From Rana temporaria (Eukaryota > Chordata > Amphibia > Anura > Ranidae), in NCBI RefSeq assembly GCF_905171775.1, contig NC_053492.1:294581434-294645433 (forward strand): 64,000 nucleotides of DNA. Direction: 5' to 3'. Each line of letters opens with the position of its first letter. The stretch's first letter is position 1. The notes below the pieces were generated by a model. It made no database searches and had not been told where the DNA came from. It was given only the letters and a program-made list of their open reading frames with translations. Shown piece after piece: positions 21,414-32,265 of the stretch. A program made the position numbers and the translations under genes.

Positions 21414-21754
21414 TTAGGCTATCTGTATATTTTTTTTATTGTTGTCCATGTCTCTGCTGGAAAAATTCACCCTGAAGTTGAGGGACTGAAAGTGAGGGAA
21501 ATTCCAACATTTTTGGTTGTCAACAGAAGAGGAATAGAGGAAAAACCTTCAATTCAGGACTAAAAGGGGAATTCCTTCACCTTAAAGAGATCCCTTTTAC
21601 TTTACTTATTCTGTCTACCTTTCTCAACCAAAGTGTTATGGAAACCTAGGGTTCCTCCAGAGGCTGCTAGGGGTTCATTGAGCAATGAACAATTTCTGCC
21701 TCTCAGATAAGTTCACACTGACACCTCTGATCTTTTTAGCTATCTGTACTGTAA

Positions 21755-22169
21755 GGCCCCGTACACACGGTCGGTTTGGTCCGATGAGAATGAACCGAAG
21801 TTCATTTTCATCGGACCAAACCGACCGTGTGTATAGGCTATCGATCTGGTTTCCTTCGGTCCAAAATTTCTAAACATGCTTCAAAACCAAACCGATGGAC
21901 TGCTGCCCCATCGGACCAAACCGATGGTTAGTACAGAAAAGCATCAGTTCAAAACCCGCGCATGCTCAGAATCAAGTCGACGCATGCGTGGAAGCATTGA
22001 ACTTCATTTTATTCAGCACGTCATGTGTTTGACCGCGTTCTGACCCGATCGGATTTTGGACTGATGGTGTGTACACATATCAGGCCGTACGGCCACTTCA
22101 GAGGTGAACCGATGAAAACGGTCCGACGGGCCAGTCTCATCGGTTTGGTCCGACGGTGTGTACGGGGCC
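21755..22169. mobile_element. Harbinger-like foldback MITE, TAA TSD
   Basis: Ends ggccccgtacacacggtcgg and ccgacggtgtgtacggggcc; TAA at 21752-21754 and 22170-22172. Internal tttggtccgatgagaa motifs. Same group as 12457-12875. Confidence 0.93.
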
Positions 22170-22172
22170 TAA

Positions 22173-25104
22173 TGAGGTAATTCTTCCCAATGACCCTCAA
22201 TGTAACAGGCATTTTTTTCACTGACCATCCCACTAATACATCATGATTAGTAGATAGTAGTAGATATAGTAACATTTAGTAGGGGTTCCCTGAGACGAGA
22301 AAGTTATTTGAAGAGTTCCTCTATGTTGAAAAGGTTAGGCTACATAATAGGATAAAAAGGAAAATCTCTCCAGTAGGACACAGATGGAAAAAAACAGATG
22401 GGGTTTAACCATTGCTTAATCTAAAATAAAAAAGCGGTGGCTTTAGATATACAGCATTTTAATATAAACTTGCCCATTTTCTAGTTACATGAGGATCTTC
22501 AAGTTTTAATATTCATAGTTAAATTGCATCAATATTTTCCCAATTGGAATAAGTATTTGGAGTATAATTTCTGGCCATCATGCACTTTACACTTCCACCC
22601 TTTTCCATTGCTAACGCAAAACAAAGGCTTGTTCACAAAGCTAAGTGATGAAAGAGTGACTGAAAATAAGAAACATGATGCACGCAGTTACTGAACAGTC
22701 CCCACCTACACTAAAAGAATGACTTTAATTCTTTGGAAAGAATTCATCAGAACAATAAGAGTCATAATCTGTATACTAATTTGGGCAGTAAATGAAAAGT
22801 CCTAAGCCTATGGGCCACCGAAAGCTACTGCCAAGATGGTGAATAAAAATCACATAAAAAATAATTATGGTCACATGCTATTGATCTTCTCAGGCGATGT
22901 AAAAGATGTAATAACTGAATTATGCTCACAAACTTAGAAACATTTCTCCACTGGGACATTTCTATAGTTTGAGTATAAAATTCACATTGTAGTTATCTTC
23001 AAAGCTTGCCTATCTATCATTTAGAAATGTAGGCCTATATTTCGATCACTGGGTTTTTCATTACATCATTCTCTTATGCTTCTATGGTTTTAACCAAATT
23101 GAATTTAGCTTAAATCTACCAGTAACTATCTAATCTCAAAAACCTGCAGCTTAAAGATGGCTATGTGGTTATTACAATTAGTTTAATCTCTTAAAATGAA
23201 ACCTTTTCTGATGTACACAAAAGGCATACTCTAGCTTAGGCATATATTTGGTTAGTTAACATTAAATATGTTGTCTTTGGGGTTTTATTGAGAATATGCT
23301 TAATCGCTACTACAAAAATGCCCTACGGTGATGTGAAGAACAATGTCAACTGATCAGAACTGATCAGGTGACTACAGTAAACTCAAATGTACAAATACAT
23401 TATGAGCCACTGACCTGAAACACGTATATAACAATTTGGAGGACTGTAAAGTCAGAGGGCTGGGATGCATATTTGGGCTCTTAAATTCATTGCATATTTC
23501 TACCATACATGTTCTGTTAAGACCCTCTATATATTATTTTATCTTCATATGTGATACTCAATAAGTAAAAAAAAAAAAAGCATACAAGGTACATACATAC
23601 AGACATATATGCATAAAATAAACCAAAATAACTTATACTTACCCTTTGTCATTTTATCTGTCTTATAAGTGTTGCCACTGCCACAGACGTAAAGTAAATT
23701 CATGATTGAGAGCGTGATCAGACAGGGGACCTTATATAAATATGTGTCAATAGGTCTCTAGAGCAGTTCAGACAGCTCACCAACATAAGTCCTTTGGTTT
23801 CCTACAGTCTGGATTACGCGTGCATGCCAAATCTGAGGCATTTATATCTTCTACATCCTAGATGGTGTGTGTACAGCTTAATTCTCATGGTCACAGTGTT
23901 CTGAACTTATTTTTATGGCAAGCCTGTTTTTTTAGTTAATCCTGATAAATAAAACATTTTAATTATAATACTAAGCTAAAAGAGTCTTAGTAGGACACAC
24001 AATGATAGCCAAGATAAGACCAGTAATGGAGTTACTAAAATCCTCAGATTTATTTATTTATTTTTCTCGATTCACGATCCATCTGCTGTTTGTGGCTGCC
24101 ATAATCCATATATGGCAATGTGACTCATATTTATCAGATAAATATAACTAGCGCTATACACAAGCATAGGGTATGCTTTAAAAGAAACAGGTTACACATG
24201 GGCTCCAACAGATGGCTGGTGTACATAAATGACTGCGATGACAAGGCTTATTTTGGCAATCATATCAAATGAATAATGGTAACGTTGGTTTGATTAGTTA
24301 GGAAGAAATTTTTTTGATTGGTTGATGATAGTAAAAAAAAAAAAAAATGAACAATAGGAGCCATTGTGAATCAGCTAAAGGATGATGGACCTGGCCTCAA
24401 AATATGCCTAATTCCATTGCTTCAAATTTTTATTAGCTAGTAGCTTCTATTGAGTTCTAGATATTTTTGCAATGAGTAGAATTAGTTGGTTGATTCTGCC
24501 AGGTCAATATGGTTCTCGATATTAAATGGGAAAGAAAACGTCAGGTTGTAGAATGACCTCATCTGGATAGGCTTTACACATTTTACTGTTCCCTGCAAAG
24601 TACATTTAAAAATCAGAAGGTATCTGCATGCCTCACTTGCATTATAAATAAAAAAAAAGGGTTTAATCCTCGTTTTAAAATAGCGGATGCATGCAAATAT
24701 TTAAGTCTAACCCGCAGGTACAGCCTAATATTATCAAGCATTTATTTCAAATGCTGTTTCAGAATTTTTGGCCATAATTAACGTAGAGTTTGAAAACCAT
24801 GATTTCTATGTTATAGTGTATCATTCTTCCCTGCACGTATTTAAAATCCAGATGAATCTCTGAACATCTGGTTCCCACTAATTTATGTTTATACTCTTTT
24901 GTACATTTGGTCTATTTTGGCCCTCCTGTCTGCCTTGTAGTATACAGAGGTCAGTTTCTGTTCACAGTTATCCATGCTTTTCTGTATCCAATTATTTGTC
25001 TTGAGCCTTCATACAGGCATCTGTTTGTCTCTTGGGTCCTGAAGCAAGCTACACTTCTGTTACTGAATTGTATTTATCAACAGCCATAATACAGATTTTC
25101 TGTC
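22173..25104. other. Longest repeat-poor stretch of the window, no gene
   Basis: About 2.9 kb of AT-rich DNA with none of the dispersed families listed here and no open frame above about 60 codons. In the gene-poor interval upstream of sgk1 such a stretch could hold conserved regulatory DNA, but nothing in the sequence alone proves it. Simple A-runs at 23568-23579 and 24334-24347. Confidence 0.45.
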
Positions 25105-26155
25105 ATTTATCAGCCTTTTGGCTAAGAGAAAGTGTAGCATCTGTTCTTATCTGTGTCCAGTAGGGGTGCTACGCTACTATTCTGGCCTTTTGGTAGGTAA
25201 GGATGGCTGTTTGGTGTCCCTGCTGGTGTACTGGCTGTGTAGGTTGGACACAAACCGGGGTGGTGTCTGAGGGATGTGGGGCATTGGAGTAATTTGCCAC
25301 AGAAGACTAGAGGGTCCCAGTGCCTCCTGATTTAAATGGCTCTACCTGGTCTGGGCATTGGCTGGGCAGGCCAAAATCCTGCGTTGTCAATGCACCCTGG
25401 GGTGCTCACAGTATCACTTGGATATGGAAAACCCACTGTGAGAAGGAGCACAAGGCCACGTCACCTAAGCTTTTTTCTGCATAGCGCCTATATGGTCTAG
25501 GCCAGGCGAGGGCAAACTCGGCCCTCCAGCTGTTTTGAAACTACACGTCCCATGAGACATTGCAAGACCCTGACAATCACAGGCATGACTCCTAGAGGCA
25601 GAGGCATGATGGGATTTGCAGTTTCACCACAGCTGGAGTGCCGAGATTGCCCACCCCTGGTCTAGGCCTTTTGGCTAAGTCCTGGGCATGTTTTGCTACT
25701 AGGTCGCAAAGCCTAGCCAATGCACCCGCACTTGCACTATTTATTAAATTTTTTAACTGTTTTGTCACTAGCACTTTTGTCTATGTATCTTTTCACTTGG
25801 ATGAAGGGTATGCGTCCTCAGGCCTACCCTGAGGTCTAAGGGGAGGATGTGTGGCCACCAGGGCCAAAGGGTCTCTTTTTGGGGCAGCCCCTCACCTAGT
25901 ACTCGTTGGATGGCTTTGGCTAACTATGAGGAGAGGGGTCCACCAGGCCTTTGGCTAAGTGGACCAACTTGAGCCTTGCCTCTGCAAGAAATCTTGCACC
26001 CCAGGCGGTTCGGGTAGTGTTCAGTGACTAAATTCACACACTTAAGTGCTCTTTTTTGTGTGTGTTCTTTCACCCTTGAGTGCACTTTTTTTGTACACTT
26101 AGGGTATTTAGCTTTTGCACACCACCACGTGTTAAAACAAAAAAAATAAAAATAA
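25105..26155 (+). mobile_element. U2 snRNA-headed retroposon-like segment
   Basis: 25110-25155 reads cagccttttggctaagag then aagtgtagcatctgttctta, nearly identical to the 5' end of U2 snRNA (stem I and branch-site recognition region). The later U2 parts are absent. Two more ccttttggctaag-like boxes follow at about 25669 and 25949, and the segment ends in an A-rich tail (26134-26157). A snRNA head plus A-rich tail is the plan of snRNA-derived SINEs; a non-LTR element that targets U2 genes is an alternative. A hAT-like element (25503-25659) interrupts it. It is not a functional U2 gene because the Sm site and 3' stem-loops are missing. Confidence 0.65.
25503..25659. mobile_element. hAT (Charlie-type) non-autonomous element, 157 bp, 8-bp TSD
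   Basis: Ends caggcgagggcaaactcgg and its inverted partner gattgcccacccctg; exact 8-bp TSD gtctaggc (25495-25502, 25660-25667). Subterminal arms agctgttttgaaactaca and tgcagtttcaccacagct. Removing it restores a second U2-like box in the host segment. Confidence 0.93.
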
Positions 26156-26157
26156 AA

Positions 26158-27160
26158 TTGTGATGTGTTACATAGACAAAAGTATAATATCCCTAAACAA
26201 GGCTGTCAAGAGACAAACTTACGTCTCCCTAAGAATGAGAATCAGTGGTGGGACCTGCTGCATTCTAATACATAAAAAATTTCTGCCAACAAAACAGAGA
26301 AGGGTCAAAGAGATTTCACCAGACCTCCAGAATCCTCCAGAGACATAAGAAATTCTCAGGTCTCACATGTACACGTAACTGGACTTGTCCTATAATGTTG
26401 AAGAACTAGAGATTAAACCTGGGTAAGCTGTGAAATGTCTTCAACGTCACAGAACAAGTTCAGTTGAATGTGACTAATTACTACTAGCTATACCATGACC
26501 TGGATAAATGAGAACCTTCACTGACAAAGAAAATACATAAAATAGCCCCTTCTCAGCTATCCAATATCCTTTTTTTCTGAAGGAACATCTTGTCTGTCCA
26601 TGGTCACTTTTAATTCTATGATTACTATCACGACCATTAGAGGTGTAGCATTTCACCTTGTAACAGCAAGCATTAAACTAAGCATGTTATTTTATTTTGA
26701 AGCAGGGGATCCATCGTGTTTGTTGGAAATTGTACCCAAAAACTGGTAAACAACAGTTGTTAAGTAAAAGCAGAATTTACCACCTCTTTTTTTCTTCCTC
26801 TTTCCTTGCTTTAATATCCTCAAAATGAACCTTACTTTGAGGTCAATGTCTTACTCCCCTCTGAGTAACTGTAAATCATAAATACTCCCTGAGGACAGAT
26901 TTCAAACTTTGCACAAACAATTGCAGCAAAAACTCAAATACACAGAAGGGTTTATTTACTAAAGGAGTAGAGGCTGTTGACTTATCAAAGTGAATGTTTA
27001 GCCTTACTCACTTCAATCAACTAATTAAGGTATGTTGTAGCAAAAGTCCTGTTTTTTAAATTCCCCTCTCACACAACTGGTATTCATAGAGACTATAGAA
27101 TCACCTTTTCTTTTACTATCATTCTCTCTGTGTTAGTGTTTCTCTATATAGCTAAGTATT
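26158..27160. other. Intergenic, no gene recognised
   Basis: Repeat-poor AT-rich DNA. A short block near 26945-27040 (tttatttactaaaggagtag) looks like a dispersed repeat seen in outline elsewhere, but I cannot delimit it. Confidence 0.35.
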
Positions 27161-27161
27161 T

Positions 27162-27207
27162 CTTAGCTGACGTCTGTTGCACCAGACGAAACGCACGTAG
27201 GGTAAGG
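27162..27207 (+). ncRNA. Hammerhead-ribozyme-like motif (degenerate)
   Basis: Reads CTGACG (27167-27172), a short hairpin tctg-ttgcac-caga, GAAAC (27188-27192), then gcacGTA (27197-27199). This is the order core box 1, stem II, core box 2, short stem III, cleavage triplet. The flanking ctta (27162-27165) and taag (27202-27205) can form stem I. The A expected after CTGANG is absent, so cleavage activity is doubtful. Minimal type I hammerheads of this form are known in Penelope-like elements. Confidence 0.5.
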
Positions 27208-27515
27208 CCAGATGCTGTACGCCCACTGTTGATCCCTGGTGTGGTGTGTTTTGCCTGTGTTACTCTGTAACTTTTGTGAGTATATCTACTTTTAATAAAT
27301 CATGTGATTTTAGCATACTAATCTATGGTCCTTTGTTGTTTCTCCTACCCATTATTACTTTGAGGTGCTGGACCGTGGATGTGATGGAGTCAGTGGTATC
27401 CTGAGAGGGGCACTCCAATTGGATGGTTTCTGCGCTGTTAATTTCAGATCATTTGGAGATCATTACCATTTGGTAAGGGAACTGGCACACTAGTGTGTGA
27501 TGTGGTTTGGGATTC
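27166..27515 (+). mobile_element. Hammerhead-headed retroelement unit (relic)
   Basis: After the ribozyme-like head come gtgagtatatctacttttaataaatc (split: gtgagtatatctac, then ttttaataaatc; 27277-27302) and a longer tail to about 27515. The gtgagt...aataaa block matches the one following the ribozyme motif at 54.66 kb and, inverted, at 30.47 kb. The 3' end is cut by or abuts the MITE at 27519. No protein is encoded. Confidence 0.45.
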
Positions 27516-27518
27516 TTA

Positions 27519-27901
27519 GGCCCCTTTCACACGGTCAGATTGTTCAGGTCCGCTTGTCAGTTTTGTCGGTGGACCTGAACGGCCGCTCCATACATCTCTA
27601 TGGAGCGTTGGATGTCAACGGTGACTTGTCCACTGACATCTGATCCGATCCGCTAAAATCAGACGAATGGCTATACGTTGCCATCCGTCCATGGCGGATC
27701 GGGGGAGATCTGATGAAAACAGATATGCTGTCCATTTTTATCAGATCTCTCCATAGGAGACAGCGGCGCTGGACAAGCCCCTTCCCGCTCAGTGAGCAAA
27801 GAGGGACCTGTCATCCGCTGGCCCAGCGGAGATCCACGGAGAGATCTCCAGCTGAGCTGGCGGACTCCGCTGTGACGGATCTGCCTGGTGTGAATGGGGT
27901 C
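27519..27901. mobile_element. Harbinger-like MITE, GGCCCCTTTCACACGG ends, TTA TSD
   Basis: Starts ggcccctttcacacggtcag, ends ctggtgtgaatggggtc; TTA at 27516-27518 and 27902-27904. The interior has repeated gatctgat and gcggat words. Confidence 0.88.
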
Positions 27902-28235
27902 TTACACATGGATTTTCATAATTTTTTAAGATTTAACATTTGAACTTTTATATATTTCTCTTTGAGTTTTACCTCTTTGTTATGCATAAGTAAATAATAT
28001 GTTATGGGACTGCTATTTCACCATTTTGTTGCACATTGTTCATTATGGTTTAATATGAGTTAACTTATTTTTTTTAGTCACACGCCTTGTTAGTAGTGCT
28101 AACTATGGACAGACCAAACCTGCATGGTCATGATAAATTTTAACTTATAAATTTGGTGACTGAGAATGTATAGTGATAATTCTATCTTGACAGAGGATAG
28201 CTTAGACAGTTTTGAAATGGAATCATAGGGACAGT

Positions 28236-28442
28236 GGGGGTTATTTACGAAAGGCAAATCCACTTTGCACTAAAAATGCACTTGGAAGTGCACTGAAAGT
28301 GAACTTGGAAGTGCAGTCACTGTAGATCTGAGGGGAAGATCTGAAATGATCCTTGCACATTCCCCTTAGATCTACAGCGACTGCACTTCTAGGAAAGTGC
28401 ACTTGTAGTGCAAAGTAGATTTGCCTTTCATAAATAATCCCC
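28236..28442. mobile_element. Palindromic MITE with GGGGGTTATTTACGAAAGGC ends
   Basis: Left arm ggggttatttacgaaaggca and right arm tgcctttcataaataatcccc (split in two words in the strand) are inverted, continuing through aatccactttgcact / agtgcaaagtagatt. About 207 bp. No clear TSD. The stretch 27905-28235 before it shows nothing. Confidence 0.85.
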
Positions 28443-28990
28443 ATTGTTAGAAATAAATATTTGGGAGCTAGGAGAATACCAGCAGAGGGGCCCCTGCTAA
28501 TTCAGTGATGCATTACAGCAGTTACCAGTATGTATGCCATCACGATAGATAAGGTGATCATTTGCTAGTAGGAATCTTTTAGAGCCTGTTCACACTAACA
28601 CATTGCAGTAAAGCATTTACAGTTAATGTGTGTTATGGCAGCTCATTCCAATGCACCAAATTGCACATCTGTGCTATGTCATGTGCTACAAGGCAAGTGC
28701 CTGGGTGGGTTTGTACCAACTGATTGGCACCGCATTGTGTTTCGTGCATTGCTGTGTAATGTGATAAAATGCCTGTTTACAACAAAACACTGTTGTGAAC
28801 AGCCCTTTATTATGTGCAGAGTCCTTTTTTATTAACACAAAATGTGGGCATCGTTGAGACTAAACTCCATTCACCAAAACATTAATTTAAATATATTGCT
28901 CAGTAGCCGCAAAGGATGTAAATTCACTTTGTGTGCACCAAATACCTTTACATACCCAGTTATTACTTTCGAAGAATAACAGGGACATCA
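28443..28990. other. Intergenic, no gene recognised
   Basis: Part (about 28580-28720) contains ctgttcacactaacacat, a word typical of the GTTCACA-type MITEs, but inverted partners are unclear. Confidence 0.35.
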
Positions 28991-28993
28991 TCA

Positions 28994-29600
28994 GGCCTCG
29001 TACACACGACCGAGGAACTCGTCGTAAATGAAACATCGTTTTCTTTGACGAGTTCCTTGTTAGGCTTGTGGAGAAACTTGACAAGCTTTCTTTGCGTACA
29101 CACTGTCAAGACCAAATCTCGTTGTTCTCAAACGCGGTGACATATAACACATACAATGGCAGGGGAAGTTCGATTCCACTGGCACAACCCTTGGGGCTGC
29201 TTTTGCTAATCTCATGTTACTGTGTTTTAAGTAAAAGTTTGGTAGGAGACGATTTGCACTTTTCAGTCTGTTACAGCGTGACGAATGTGCTATCTCCATT
29301 ACAAACGCTCCTTTTACCGAAGGTGCGCTCCCGTCTCATACTTTATTCTGAGCATGCGTGGGTTTCTAAGCATACACACGAACGTGTTTCTCTTCGAAAA
29401 CCAGCCCGACGAGGAACACGACGAGGAAATTGAGACTCCCGTCGAGGAAAAAGAGAACTTGTTCTCTTTTTTTCTCGCCGAGTTCCTCGACAGTTTTCTC
29501 GATGAAAAACATACACACGACCGTTTTCCTCGGCAAAAAAGCTCTGCCACCAAGTTTCTTAATGGATTCTGTCGAGGAAAACGGTCGTGTGTACGAGGCC
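28994..29600 (-). mobile_element. Long Harbinger-like MITE (607 bp)
   Basis: Inverted copy of the 9457-10061 family: starts ggcctcgtacacacgaccg, ends cgtgtgtacgaggcc. Left flank TCA, right flank TTA. The minus strand carries the same 79-codon core frame (29060-29299) as 9756-9995. Foldback centre at gaacttgttc, 29455-29464. Confidence 0.92.
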
Positions 29601-29635
29601 TTACTGTGCTGTACTGCGCAAAGAGCCAAGCTTTA

Positions 29636-29826
29636 GGTGGGACCCAGCAGGTCCTCTCATTACAGGCTGCCAACAAAGAGCTACAGGAAGGGCGGATACA
29701 AGACCAGTCACCCTACACAAAGAGAGAGAACAGCAGTGATTGGTCTTTATTACAGGAAGTTCTTCATGGGGGCAAAGTTTCATATTAGATTACTGCACAG
29801 ATCTGGAAAAATACAAGCACACCGAG
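29636..29826 (+). repeat. Dispersed repeat, relative of 16190-16370
   Basis: Shares words such as attacaggctgcc and gaccagtcaccctacacaaa with the inverse of the 16-kb copy (about 190 bp). Family not identified. Confidence 0.55.
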
Positions 29827-30497
29827 TGAGGCCCCGTACACACGGCCGAGGAACTCGACGTGCCAAACACATCGAGTTCCTCGGCCAGTTCAGCCCTGAA
29901 GCCGCCGAGGAGCTCGGCGGGCCGAGAGCTCCCATAGAACAACGAGGAAATAGAGAACATGTTCTCTATTTCTTCGCCGAAACAAAATTGTGTAGCGCTA
30001 TGGCAAATTAATATCTATAATGGTAGTTCCTCATGGGAACAATGGGAACATAAATAAAGTAACAAATGCAATAAAAAAGTTCTCGTGAAAGATAAAGTCC
30101 AATGGTTGTAAACACAAAGTCCATATATCTGTAGACACCACGTGCAAAATGAGGGAACTTGATTAGAATCCCATCGAGACAAATTGTGTAGTGAGTGATC
30201 ACCGCCACCAGTGGTAGTAAATGGAGGCTTACCGAAGATGGTGGACCTGAAATGACGTACGTCAATCAAGTCATAACAAGCTTCAAGTACCAGACAGGGT
30301 ACACAAAGCAGCAATCACCAAGAAACTTGCTAGAAGTAATCAATCAGTGTATGATCATAAATGGATAACCTTGGATCTTTGCAGCTCAGCAAGGGGTTAA
30401 ATAGTTGAAAGAAAATGGAAATAGAAGGGCCACATAGTGTAAACCGGTATAAAACTGGGTATTTATTGTAAAAAGATAGCAAGTGCACTCACATGTA

Positions 30498-32041
30498 CAG
30501 GGAGTGCAGAATTATTAGGCAAATGAGTATTTTGACCACATCATCCTCTTTATGCATGTTGTCTTACTCCAAGCTGTATAGGCTCGAAAGCCTACTACCA
30601 ATTAAGCATATTAGGTGATGTGCATCTCTGTAATGAGAAGGGGTGTGGTCTAATGACATCAACACCCTATATCAGGTGTGCATAATTATTAGGCAACTTC
30701 CTTTCCTTTGGCAAAATGGGTCAAAAGAAGGACTTGACAGGCTCTGATAAGTCCAAAATAGTGAGATATCTTGCAGAGGGATGCAGCACTCTTAAAATTG
30801 CAAAGCTTCTGAAGCGTGATCATCGAACAATCAAGCGCTTCATTCAAAATAGTCAACAGGGTCGCAAGAAGCGTGTGGAAAAACCAAGGCGCAAAATAAC
30901 TGCCCATGAACTGAGAAAAGTCAAGCGTGCAGCTGCCAAGATGCCACTTGCCACCAGTTTGGCCATATTTCAGAGCTGCAACATCACTGGAGTGCCTAAA
31001 AGCACAAGGTGTGCAATACTCAGAGACATGGCCAAGGTAAGAAAGGCTGAAAGACGACCACCACTGAACAAGACACACAAGCTGATACGTCAAGACTGGG
31101 CCAAGAAATATCTCAAGACTGATTTTTCTAAGGTTTTTTGGACTGATGAAATGAGAGTGAGTCTTGATGGGCCAGATGGATGGGCCCGTGGCTGGATTGG
31201 TAAAGGGCAGAGAGCTCCAGTCCGACTCAGACGCCAGCAAGGTGGAGGTGGAGTACTGGTTTGGGCTGGTATCATCAAAGATGAGCTTGTGGGGCCTTTT
31301 CGGGTTGAGGATGGAGTCAAGCTCAACTCCCAGTCCTACTGCCAGTTTCTGGAAGACACCTTCTTCAAGCAGTGGTACAGGAAGAAGTCTGCATCCTTCA
31401 AGAAAAACATGATTTTCATGCAGGACAATGCTCCATCACACGCGTCCAAGTACTCCACAGCGTGGCTGGCAAGAAAGGGTATAAAAGAAGAAAATCTAAT
31501 GACATGGCCTCCTTGTTCACCTAATCCGAACCCCATTGAGAACCTGTGGTCCATCATCAAATGTGAGATTTACAACTGAACTCGGTCTGGGAGGCTGCGG
31601 TTGCTGCTGCACGCAATGTTGATGGTGAACAGATCAAAACACTGACAGAATCCATGGATGGCAGGCTTTTGAGTGCCCTTGCAAAGAAAGGTGGCTATAT
31701 TGGTCACTGATTTGTTTTTGTTTTGTTTTTGAATGTCAGAAATGTATATTTGTGAATGTTGAGATGTTATATTGGTTTCACTGGTAAAAATAAATAATTG
31801 AAATGGGTATATATTTATTTTTTGTTAAGTTGCCTAATAATTCTGCACAGTAATAGTAGTCACCTGCACACACAGATATCCCCCTAAAATAGCTAAAACT
31901 AAAAACAAACTAAAAACTACTTCCAAAAATATTCAGCTTTTATATTAATGAGTTTTTTGGGTTCATTGAGAACATGGTTGTTGTTCAATAATAAAATTAA
32001 TCCTCAAAAATATAACTTGCCTAATAATTCTGCACTGCCTG
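30498..32041 (+). mobile_element. Tc1-like transposon, DD37E type, TA TSD
   Basis: TIR cagggagtgcagaattatta at the left and the inverted taataattctgcactgcctg at the right, flanked by TA (30496-30497, 32042-32043). Long ends with inner repeats of the TIR core (taattattaggcaac at about 30683; cctaataattctgcac at 31833) give an IR/DR arrangement. Length 1544 bp, typical of a full-length Tc1. The transposase is described separately. Confidence 0.95.
30716..31710 (+). pseudogene. Tc1/mariner transposase (DD37E), one C-terminal frame break
   Basis: Cut-and-paste transposase. Residues 1-115 hold the paired-like helix-turn-helix DNA-binding region (DLTGSDKSKIVRYLAEG ... DHRTIKRFIQ). The catalytic domain shows D144 in FWTDEMRV, the glycine-rich VLVWAGII, D237 in FMQDNAPSH and E275 in NPNPIENLWSIIK. 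There are 37 residues between D237 and E275, hence DD37E; this group (TRT) is reported from fishes and frogs. The frame stops at 31577-31579 after 287 residues, while the expected C-terminus continues in another frame (31585-31710; NVDGEQIKTLTESMDG ... GGYIGH). A small deletion or frameshift is therefore the only lesion I see. All three catalytic residues remain, so the copy is young but probably inactive. Confidence 0.93.
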
Positions 32042-32089
32042 TATCTGGATAAAACTCGCATAGTCTATAGTATGAGGCGGCAGTGGAGG

Positions 32090-32131
32090 CGACCCGACGG
32101 CGTTTCGTGTTATTCACACATCATCTGGATG
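32090..32131 (-). ncRNA. Hammerhead-ribozyme-like motif at the start of the insert
   Basis: Minus strand: CAGATGA (consensus CTGATGA, U4 changed to A), a hairpin gtgt-gaata-acac, GAAAC (32106-32102), gccGTC, then ggg. Stem I could form between atcc upstream and gggt downstream. The changed core base probably lowers or abolishes cleavage. The element's 5' border coincides with this motif. Confidence 0.55.
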
Positions 32132-32265
32132 TTTCTTCGCCGAGGTCCTCGTCGGCTTCCTCGGCGAAATTGTACACACGGCCGGGTTTCTCGGCAGAAT
32201 TCAGCCAGAAACTCGGTCGGAAGCTGAATTCTGCCGAGGAAACTGGTCGTGTGTACGGGGCCTAA

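Larger units (their letters stand above)
29981..32131 (-). mobile_element. Hammerhead-headed retroelement unit, 12-bp TSD, split by a Tc1
   Basis: The host-free length is about 605 bp once the Tc1 element (30498-32041 plus one TA) is removed. On the minus strand it begins exactly at a hammerhead-like motif (32131), runs through gtgagtgcacttgctatc and aataaatacc (about 30492-30465), and ends ccatagcgctacacaatttt (about 29985). Beginning and end both match the unit forming the arms of the 54-kb palindrome. A 12-bp TSD shows retrotransposition-type insertion. No protein is encoded, so it was mobilised in trans or is a terminal-repeat fragment of a larger element. Confidence 0.7.
29830..32262 (-). 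mobile_element. 271-bp-family Harbinger-like MITE split by a 2.15-kb insertion
   Basis: The left half 29830-29980 (starts ggccccgtacacacggcc) and right half 32132-32262 (ends gtgtgtacggggcc, then TAA) together make one inverted copy of the 271-bp family. The 12-bp word tttcttcgccga is present at both break points (29969-29980, 32132-32143), i.e. the TSD of the insert. Confidence 0.92.

Noticed and set aside
25110..25155. Functional U2 snRNA gene
   Set aside because: Only the 5' ~46 nt match; Sm site and 3' stem-loops are missing and the following sequence is unrelated.
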